64,000 nt of DNA from Pachyseris speciosa (Eukaryota > Cnidaria > Anthozoa > Scleractinia > Pachyseridae): positions 315,001 to 379,000 of the forward strand of contig JAEMWC010000261.1 in NCBI GenBank assembly GCA_016490735.1. The letters run 5' to 3'. Below the pieces are notes generated by a model. It ran no database searches, was not told the DNA's origin, and saw nothing but the letters and a program-made list of their open reading frames with translations. Shown piece by piece: positions 62,201 through 64,000 of the stretch (positions are counted from its first letter, which is position 1; every line of letters begins with the position of its first letter). The translations under genes and the position numbers were made by a program.

Positions 62201-63946
62201 ATTTAATTTCAAATGATGATTTAAGTACAGAGGAAAAATATTAACTATTGTATATATATTTTTTTAACAAAAATGGATCGTGTTCTGTTAACCACAGAAA
62301 AAGTGAGCGTAACAAGCCTCGCATGAAATATCTTTTAGCAGTCTATATTTGTAGGGTTAAAATGGGGTATATGCGGGTTGGGGGAGGGAGGGGGTGGCTG
62401 GAATAACCCGGTGATAAGACCGGTTTCCTTCACTCCATGTTCCAGAGTTTTAAACGTCAAAGTGGAATCAGTCGCTGATCCTTGATTCTCGCCCCTGTTC
62501 CAAGTTTTTCCCCCGGCATTATTTCGCAACTTTTCTTTTATTCCAACTTGCTCTGAAATCTGAGTTCCACATGCTTGAATGTTGTTTGACGGTATGTATT
62601 ATTCTCGTTGAACAATGTCGATGTACATCTTAAGGCCATATCGCAGCTGTTAATTTTATGGTGAAAACGACCTTTGTCGACGCACCTTCGGGCTTTTGTT
62701 TGACAGGTAGCACTGAGTGTCCCTGAAGACGACGGCATTACTGTCCACTGTCCAACTCAATGGGTTGATGGCACCCAAGCCGCTGTTGCGCAGATCCTGA
62801 AGTTTCCCGTTCAAAGGTACTTTTACTGCTCGTATTTGATTTGGACTTGTCAGGTGTAGATGTACACGGAATACTCCATAATGTCGCCAAGTATTCATTC
62901 CCTCCCTCCCTATGTATAACCATTCATAAATTCATGTGTTTGGCAGTGTGAACATGGGTGTGAAGAGGTGTGGTGGGGCATATGGAGCCAGGATCACAAG
63001 AGCAAATCACGTCGCAGCAGCATGTGCCCTGGCTTGTTATGTTACAAAAAGGTGAGAAGTCATCATTCAATACTGTTCATTTTCAAGTTTTCCCTGAAGA
63101 TTCTTCGTGCGACGAATCGTTATGAGAGTCATGATTATTCATGTGCGGAGCTGCTTCAGGGTATCTTCAGATGTGTTCCAACGAATTCCCATCTTGTCCT
63201 CGGCTTTGACATACATTCTTTTTGTGGCAAAGTAGGGAAATGTATCAGTTATTTAGCATGAGGTCAAACCGGCTATAAAACTGTGCTAACGTTCGATACG
63301 TCAGCCACCCGATTCATTAATCCAAAGCTAATCCATCAATCCACCCATTAGCCTCCTTTGCAGCCGTTGTTTGTGTCGGTCCTATTCTTCCTGTCTGCTG
63401 AACCAAGCCGGACATTCCATTTCCAGGAACTAACCAGTCATATCTTTCGGTGGCTAAGTTCCCGTAGCCTCCTTCGCAGCCGTTGTTTGTGTCGGTTCTA
63501 TTGTCCTTCCTGATTGGATACTCAGACACAATGGGAATGGAATGTCCGACTCGGTTCAGCAGACAGGAAGAATAGACCAACACAAACAATGGCTGCAAAG
63601 CAGGCTATCCATTCATCCGTCCAAGCATCCATCCAACCATCAATCGTTTAATCAATCAATCAATCAAGCAACAATCAATTAACCAGCCAGCCAGCCAGCC
63701 AGCAAGTCAGTCAGTCAAAAGCCGGTAGTTATGTTAATGTTCGATAACCCGAGAATAGTCAATCTTTCTTTCACTAGGACATAAACTAATGCAGTTTTTC
63801 TGTTAAATTTGGTTTTGTCAGTCCAGAGATCAAAGCCTTCTGTTCATAATTTTGTTTATAATATTAGGCCAGTTCGTATGAGGATGGATCTTAACACTAA
63901 TATGGACTTGATGGGATTAAGAGAACCATACAAAGCAACTTACAAG
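32746..63946 (+). CDS. Xanthine dehydrogenase/aldehyde oxidase-family enzyme, 26 exons, partial
   Basis: Molybdo-flavoenzyme oxidising a purine, aldehyde or N-heterocycle; normally a cytosolic or peroxisomal homodimer with two 2Fe-2S clusters, FAD and Mo-pterin. About 804 residues are covered of the roughly 1,330 usual; both the start exon and the C-terminal 40% are missing. Order: first 2Fe-2S (CHEGGCGCC, then C in SCLFPLC), second 2Fe-2S ([22 protein letters not shown]), FAD domain ([25 protein letters not shown]), linker and Mo domain ([51 protein letters not shown]). All introns are GT/AG and phases agree at every junction except exon 22/23, where one base is lacking. The usual MGGGFGGKE of the Mo-pterin loop is CGGAYGARI here, a divergent subfamily mark. 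Introns 8 and 19 are swollen by a LINE and a Gypsy element. Substrate cannot be told; the name XDH is not justified over AOX. Confidence 0.9.
33335..33438 (+). CDS. Dehydrogenase exon 2
   Basis: [18 protein letters not shown]...AVNS: three of the four cysteines of the first 2Fe-2S cluster. Donor GTAAGT. Confidence 0.92.
33842..33935. mobile_element. piggyBac-like MITE flanked by TTAA
   Basis: TTAA (33838-33841), CCCATTCACTGCCAAG ... CTTGGCAGTGAAAGGG, TTAA (33936-33939). 94 bases, TTAA duplication and CCC/GGG termini as in piggyBac elements. In intron 2. Confidence 0.8.
34551..34690 (+). mobile_element. tRNA-derived SINE, copy A
   Basis: 34576-34647 folds as a tRNA: the acceptor GGCTTGT/ACGAGCC pairs, the D stem is GCTC/GAGC, and TGGG/CCCA lies around box B GGTTTGATTCC. 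The anticodon stem is mismatched, so a functional tRNA is unlikely. It is followed by TCAGGCTTTATTTTC as in SINE bodies. Intron 2. Confidence 0.7.
34798..34930 (+). mobile_element. tRNA-derived SINE, copy B (tandem duplicate)
   Basis: 34824-34895 repeats copy A at a 248-base offset, including the upstream ACAAAATCTCCAGCTCCCAG, so the whole unit was duplicated. Acceptor stem GGCTTGT/ACAGGCC. Runs into a (TCA)n tract. Confidence 0.7.
34934..35007. repeat. (ATC)n microsatellite
   Basis: ATA units passing into about 18 ATC units at the 3' end of SINE copy B. Confidence 0.95.
35103..35262 (-). mobile_element. SINE fragment, same family as 47097-47366
   Basis: The + strand shows ATGTTGGTTTTTGGGGAGAGG, AACCCGGGTTACCC, ACCAACAAACTCAGCCCAC and CTCTCACCACTGTGCCAACCCTGCTCCCC, matching the other copy in order but more diverged. 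Confidence 0.75.
35327..35388 (+). CDS. Dehydrogenase exon 3
   Basis: [20 protein letters not shown]: fourth cysteine of the first cluster. Donor GTAAGT. Confidence 0.9.
35554..35652 (+). CDS. Dehydrogenase exon 4
   Basis: [20 protein letters not shown] then [11 protein letters not shown]: first cysteine pair of the second 2Fe-2S cluster. Confidence 0.93.
35752..35888. mobile_element. Hairpin MITE in intron 4
   Basis: TGGTTCAATTTTATCCTTGG then TTCAATTTTCATTTTCCTTT pair with their complements up to 35888, around a short loop. Confidence 0.85.
36019..36095 (+). CDS. Dehydrogenase exon 5
   Basis: [20 protein letters not shown] then ICRCT: second cysteine pair. Confidence 0.92.
36356..36420 (+). 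CDS. Dehydrogenase exon 6
   Basis: [20 protein letters not shown]: end of the 2Fe-2S region. Donor GTGAGA. Confidence 0.92.
37022..37108. repeat. Purine-rich microsatellite
   Basis: GTAA, GTAG, GGAG and GAAG tetranucleotide runs in intron 6. Confidence 0.95.
38086..38278 (+). CDS. Dehydrogenase exon 7
   Basis: [20 protein letters not shown] ... [19 protein letters not shown] ... [11 protein letters not shown]: entry to the FAD domain. Confidence 0.9.
38522..39498. mobile_element. Non-autonomous DNA transposon with TTATTT duplication
   Basis: TTATTT (38516-38521), CAGGCCATCTGATA ... TATCAGATGGCCTG, TTATTT (39499-39504). 977 bases. Sub-terminal TGTGCGAT words on both sides. CAGG termini recall hAT elements, but only 6 duplicated bases are clear. 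No transposase ORF. Confidence 0.75.
39051..39116 (-). repeat. Dispersed repeat fragment
   Basis: The reverse complement matches CGTAAAGCTTGTGGGATGTGG ... GATACTTCACAAATTAATGTG of 45918-45974. Confidence 0.75.
40425..40510 (+). CDS. Dehydrogenase exon 8
   Basis: [20 protein letters not shown] then [11 protein letters not shown] domain. Followed by the 4.1-kb intron that holds the LINE. Confidence 0.9.
41133..42406 (-). CDS. LINE reverse transcriptase, downstream part
   Basis: About 423 aa: [20 protein letters not shown], the catalytic Asp block [55 protein letters not shown], and the thumb and C-terminal region to [20 protein letters not shown] and [10 protein letters not shown]. All RT core motifs are present. 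It continues the upstream frame after a one-base loss near 42424; the apparent start is not an ATG. Confidence 0.92.
42407..44317 (-). CDS. LINE ORF, endonuclease and RT N-terminal part
   Basis: ATG at 44317; 636 aa before the frame break. Residues 16-25 ([10 protein letters not shown]) and about 93-100 (VLLVTLLL) are hydrophobic. [11 protein letters not shown] at residues 102-112 is a 2A-like motif. The APE endonuclease follows: [13 protein letters not shown] (Asn), SETWL (Glu), GDFN, and SDHSMI (catalytic Asp-His). The RT N-terminal region has [13 protein letters not shown] and [16 protein letters not shown]. The frame is lost a few codons later, just before the YRPI block. Confidence 0.92.
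   Translation of the reverse strand: MCPSIISIMAVKHVLRGSVFLLLIHTILRDLSVPCFGIQPNTDYASTDLAVGQEVIAFSPPKYSLKKSYLRNKRHFGLSRDASVQFVNLTRDVLLVTLLLQCNDVSLNPGPPVKLSVENFTRSRGLKIAHLNVRSLMPKLDSLKILFENKPFDVFTVSETWLKPSILDNEIHLPGYSCVRSDRVGKVGGGCLAYVCDGIPYRPRPDLGTSSTESCVVEISRPKCKKLLIWTIYRAPDLNMESFIQDLDTSLSALPDNIELILLGDFNVNLTGSNLNIDKAMKRKLIQVTNSHELDQLINKPTRITERSSTLIDLLFSNTTHRVTDHGVIHLTISDHSMIFCVVKSGVTKAPGKTIEYRSFKNYSKADFVNDLKDVDWESVANKEDVDSAVSTWNKLFTNIADRHAPVRKARIRGVRCPWMNSQLSQAMSQRNYLHRRAIKSNSPHLWSCYKKLKNYVNKEMQKCKAEYYSNLISENKSNPGALWKTLNDITSRKQSSPISCIETDGVAHCDNPSIAKILNIHFSTIGTKLANKLKSFSTLLPPPVRSTDLPKFAFKPITEEFVHGQLKQLRTNKAIGLDNISARLLKDSASVISKSLTKLFNQSLVTCTFPSLWKFGKVSALFKKGDRCDQTITGQ
43985..44008 (-). other. 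2A-like ribosome-skipping motif
   Basis: Encodes DVSLNPGP directly after a Leu/Val-rich stretch. The canonical form is D-[VI]-E-x-NPGP; here Ser replaces Glu, so activity may be weak. Upstream hydrophobicity and position before the endonuclease match published 2A-containing APE-type LINEs. Confidence 0.65.
44655..44774 (+). CDS. Dehydrogenase exon 9
   Basis: [20 protein letters not shown] ... [19 protein letters not shown] domain. Donor GTAGGT. Confidence 0.9.
44889..44912 (+). CDS. Dehydrogenase exon 10 (24-base micro-exon)
   Basis: Encodes VANVPVRN. Acceptor TTTTAACAG, donor GTGAGT. Needed to complete the conserved VPVRNVGSIAGN segment with exon 11. Confidence 0.9.
45183..45285 (+). CDS. 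Dehydrogenase exon 11
   Basis: [20 protein letters not shown] then [17 protein letters not shown]-binding region. Confidence 0.92.
45390..45576. mobile_element. Hairpin MITE in intron 11
   Basis: AATACGCCATTTTGCTAATG, then TGAATTGTGGGTAGATCCAG and GGGGGCAAACGG, have inverted partners to 45576 with few mismatches. Confidence 0.88.
45873..46233. repeat. Direct repeat, two 102-bp copies
   Basis: 45873-45974 and 46132-46233 are over 95% alike (ATGCTCAGGCTCAAGTACCC ... CTTCACAAATTAATGTG) and separated by 157 bases. A third, inverted fragment is at 39051-39116. Confidence 0.9.
46720..46790 (+). CDS. Dehydrogenase exon 12
   Basis: [20 protein letters not shown] then TGK: FAD domain. The frame would hit a stop beyond the donor GTTGGA, which fixes the exon end. 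Confidence 0.85.
47097..47366 (-). mobile_element. tRNA-derived SINE in intron 12, antisense
   Basis: On the minus strand: GGGGAGCAGGGATGGCGTGG head, GTGAGAGCACTCGCCTTCCA, box B GGTTCGATTCC (47299-47309), then a body (GGGTTGAGTTTGTTG; CTCCGGTTTTCCCTCTCC) and an AT-rich tail (TAAAGCGCATTTGATCAT; AATTATTATC). Confidence 0.8.
47512..47589 (+). CDS. Dehydrogenase exon 13
   Basis: [20 protein letters not shown] then IMPRAQ. Donor GTAAGA. Confidence 0.9.
48321..48425 (+). CDS. Dehydrogenase exon 14
   Basis: [20 protein letters not shown] ... [13 protein letters not shown]-terminal FAD subdomain (CO-dehydrogenase flavoprotein C-type). Confidence 0.92.
48708..48774 (+). CDS. Dehydrogenase exon 15
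   Basis: [20 protein letters not shown] then LK. Confidence 0.88.
49053..49153 (+). CDS. Dehydrogenase exon 16
   Basis: [20 protein letters not shown] then [13 protein letters not shown]: end of the FAD domain. Confidence 0.92.
49183..49212. repeat. Short palindrome
   Basis: GTGACTACTGCGCTTGCGCAAGTAGTCAC in intron 16, close to perfect. Possibly the end of a repeat element. Confidence 0.7.
51379..51537 (+). CDS. Dehydrogenase exon 17 (linker to the Mo domain)
   Basis: [20 protein letters not shown] ... [15 protein letters not shown], preceded by a T18 tract and GTAG acceptor. Confidence 0.92.
51744..52462. mobile_element. Non-autonomous DNA transposon with about 42-bp TIRs
   Basis: Left AGAGACCTTAAGATAC then CCGATTCCGGTGTACGGGTA; right is its reverse complement, ending CTTAAGGTCTCT. 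About 719 bases, flanked by T/A. An internal 75-aa frame (51869-52096) has no recognisable product. Intron 17. Confidence 0.85.
53404..53484 (+). CDS. Dehydrogenase exon 18
   Basis: [20 protein letters not shown] then AFVISTQ: start of the Mo domain (GEAxYxxDI). Confidence 0.93.
53608..53649 (+). CDS. Dehydrogenase exon 19
   Basis: [14 protein letters not shown]. Donor GTAAGC. Next intron is 6.5 kb and holds the Gypsy element. Confidence 0.9.
54746..55351. repeat. Tandem duplication of intron sequence (321-bp unit)
   Basis: 54746-55066 recurs from 55067 with few differences (for example ATCCCGAG versus ATCCGAG). The second copy is cut at 55351 by the Gypsy element and resumes at 60033 (CCATGTTTTTTTCTTGTGAACGTG). 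Confidence 0.9.
55352..55542 (+). repeat. 5' LTR
   Basis: 191 bases, TGTGACGAATAC ... GTTCGTTTCA, TG/CA ends. TATAAAG at 55449 is a possible core promoter. Confidence 0.95.
55543..55560 (+). promoter_or_regulatory. Primer-binding site
   Basis: TGGTGTCAGGTTACCGAA directly after the 5' LTR; begins TGG as expected for pairing with a tRNA 3' CCA end. tRNA not identified. Confidence 0.65.
55585..59724 (+). CDS. Gypsy gag-pol polyprotein
   Basis: 1379 aa from the ATG at 55585. Gag: residues 1-235. Zinc-knuckle region with CDFCGRMHD and [10 protein letters not shown] about 242-280. Aspartic protease [11 protein letters not shown] about 335-345. RT with [27 protein letters not shown] about 578 and catalytic VADDFVVV about 638 (Val in place of the usual Tyr). 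RNase [16 protein letters not shown] about 792. Integrase: HHCC finger (HIGIEG...CDVC) about 1012-1050, then D,D,E at about 1073 (AADLCES), 1128 ([10 protein letters not shown]) and 1164 (GKAENAVK). Pro/Ser-rich tail; no chromodomain seen. No stop or frameshift, so the element could still be active. Confidence 0.97.
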   Translation: MPGGGGAEQSSSSSSDISSARSAALFALPPPAPLDIHNSNAAEKWKEFEQAWRNYSVAMKLHQEPETVQIATLLTVIGAEARKVFSTFTFADDNRDRIQPVLESFAAYCQPLKNVPFERYKFYSRLQEAGESYDHYRTALRQLADRCEFETITADQILRDKLVFGIQDSKVRERLLREKNLSLQKTDEICRAHETMIQQMKVVGGASIGDTDPSDVNAFSKKPKGGKKWRGRFPRGADSRVKMCDFCGRMHDVSKRENCPAFGKRCKKCNKQNHFANVCFGLVPKPSQRGSRVHYVEDDFSDEVFGVQEISAVTLDDSQLVTLKLESGNYLRFQPDTGAQCNVVPLHLYKKATRDFNLFNVTPVSTAIISYGGTSIPILGRVRLRVWRGDFRCLLDCNLVDSKRVRPVLGRKACLGMKIIKYLDNDQLNHPQTSDGDVYAHDVPVLSAAEPALSAGQLVKKFPRVFGNGVGKLPGEYHMELDETVKPVQHPPRRVPVAIRERLREALEDLESREIVARVTTPTPWISSIVVVPKPNGALRICLDPKDLNRALQRENYPLPTIEEVASRLHGAKLFTVLDVACGFWHVVLDEQSSFLTTFNTPFGRYRWKRMPFGIKSAPEIFQRKMHELVEGLNGVEVVADDFVVVGYGDSMQEASIDHDKSLLAFLQRCEERGIHLNGDKLQLRLREVPFIGHVATSEGLRADPVKVRAIREMPRPDNVAGVQRILGMVQYLSKFLRRLSDITKPLRDLTRQDVEWHWDEPQERAFEQLKEAVSVSPILRYYNLQEKVTIQCDASQHGLGAVLLQGGQPVAYASRALTPSEENYAQIEKELLAIVFACEKFDAYIYGRDSVRVQTDHKPLESIFRKELCVAPKRLQRMLLRLQKYDLDVTYLRGEKMLIADTLSRAHLPEVNASVFVRELEEVDHRTNLPVSDARWQQVTHASANDPILKQLRGVIQNGWPERKSDVSECLRPYFDLRDELVVQDVLVFKGARLVVPTCMRKELMSVAHSTHIGIEGCLRRVRECLFWPRIASDVKDYVSKCDVCLAYRTSQTKEPLLQHEVISRPWAKLAADLCESNGRTLLVVSDYFSNFIEVSRLQAITTSAVVRELKTIFARFGVPETLVTDNGPQFASKEFQAFTKNWSFNHITTSPRYPQSNGKAENAVKTVKRLFEKCKESGVSEFQALLDWRNTPTEGMATSPAQRLMGRRCRTLLPMSESLLRPGYSLRDDVRVMSDRKRRQKYYYDRHAKPLPNVTPGEIVRMRLPGQKVWTPATCVDSAGPRSFLVKSGSTVYRRNRRDIIKTTETPAASQTAVPDETPLPSSPGTVSPRLTTVHVPTTPVPSAEPPSFQPDVPPTDLRRSERFRRPPARFHDYVLT
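59831..59841 (+). promoter_or_regulatory. Polypurine tract
   Basis: AAGAGGGAAGA directly before the 3' LTR, the expected plus-strand primer site. Confidence 0.8.
59842..60032 (+). repeat. 3' LTR
   Basis: 191 bases, essentially identical to 55352-55542. Confidence 0.95.
60142..60234 (+). CDS. Dehydrogenase exon 20
   Basis: [20 protein letters not shown] then [11 protein letters not shown]: Mo domain. Confidence 0.93.
60398..60455 (+). CDS. Dehydrogenase exon 21
   Basis: [19 protein letters not shown]; matches the family's V-x-x-GQ-x-[IL]-x-[IL]-[IV]-A segment. Leaves in phase 1. Confidence 0.93.
60721..60869 (+). CDS. Dehydrogenase exon 22, with a one-base deficit
   Basis: [20 protein letters not shown] ... 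AIAAKSFF in frame, then the conserved [10 protein letters not shown] is found one frame away. The exon is 149 bases where 150 would fit the phases of its neighbours. The break lies about 60830-60838 (TTTACCCTCAGGG). Donor GTAAGT at 60870 is strong. Confidence 0.9.
62014..62093 (+). CDS. Dehydrogenase exon 23
   Basis: [20 protein letters not shown] then [15 protein letters not shown] is the family's conserved Mo-domain segment. Confidence 0.92.
62707..62816 (+). CDS. Dehydrogenase exon 24
   Basis: [20 protein letters not shown] then [16 protein letters not shown]. Confidence 0.93.
62947..63051 (+). CDS. Dehydrogenase exon 25
   Basis: [20 protein letters not shown] then [14 protein letters not shown]: Mo-pterin loop, with CGGAYGAR instead of GGGFGGK. 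Confidence 0.93.
63349..63607. mobile_element. MITE with about 70-bp terminal inverted repeats
   Basis: TAGCCTCCTTTGCAGCCGTT and, further in, CTTCCTGTCTGCTGAACC pair with the right end (GGTTCAGCAGACAGGAAG; GGCTGCAAAGCAGGCTA). An internal direct copy of the left end starts at about 63467, so one MITE may have inserted in another. Intron 25. Confidence 0.88.
63648..63716. repeat. AATC and CCAG microsatellites
   Basis: AATCAATCAATCAATC followed by CCAGCCAGCCAGCCAGC and GTCAGTCAGTCA. Confidence 0.9.
63868..63946 (+). CDS. Dehydrogenase exon 26, last seen
   Basis: [20 protein letters not shown] then YKATYK. Ends in phase 0 at donor GTATGA; the gene continues beyond the window. Confidence 0.92.
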
Positions 63947-64000
63947 GTATGATAGAATCATAAGGAAAGTGCTTTTTCTTTGAGGTGATAATCACTCTAA

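Overview
The window is nuclear DNA from a marine invertebrate, most likely a cnidarian such as a stony coral. The evidence is an intron-rich animal gene with GT/AG introns, about 60% AT, dense hairpin MITEs, tRNA-derived SINEs, CR1/L2-type LINEs, and a large GREB1-like gene. The species cannot be named from sequence alone. All calls are by eye; no database search was run.

Region 1 (1-7500, + strand): a gene for a very large GREB1-like protein. It has a tiny first coding exon (365-377) spliced in phase to one 5.5-kb exon (764-6318). The protein carries SF2 helicase motifs in circularly permuted order (II, III, V, VI, then Walker A), followed by a glycosyltransferase-like region with an acidic DDN triad. 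An ankyrin-type reading frame (6294-7370) follows, offset by one frame at a six-A run. It may be the C-terminus of the same gene, with a poly(A) signal at 7489.

Region 2 (7.5-17.3 kb): decayed LINE reverse transcriptases (8.2-9.9, 11.4-12.3 and 13.2-13.6 kb) and hairpin MITEs.

Region 3 (17.3-30 kb): a nest of two giant inverted-repeat elements. Element 1 (about 17336-27011) has about 4-kb arms diverged by a few percent, a minisatellite centre, and decayed coding sequence for an unfamiliar replication-initiator-like protein plus a small second protein. Element 2 (27484-29673) is a 2.2-kb foldback element with a perfect 6-bp target duplication. Both lie in or at the edge of a minus-strand reading frame of another mobile element, whose ORF reads continuously across element 2 when that element is removed.

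Region 4 (32.7 kb to the end, + strand): 26 exons of a molybdo-flavoenzyme of the xanthine dehydrogenase/aldehyde oxidase family: two 2Fe-2S domains, an FAD domain and the first part of the Mo domain. The gene runs off the right edge, and its start exon is not identified. Exon phases match at every junction except one: exon 22 is one base short. The introns hold a nearly intact LINE with a 2A-like motif (intron 8, antisense), a young intact Ty3/Gypsy element with near-identical LTRs and a CCATG target duplication (intron 19, sense), a piggyBac-like MITE, SINEs and several hairpin elements.
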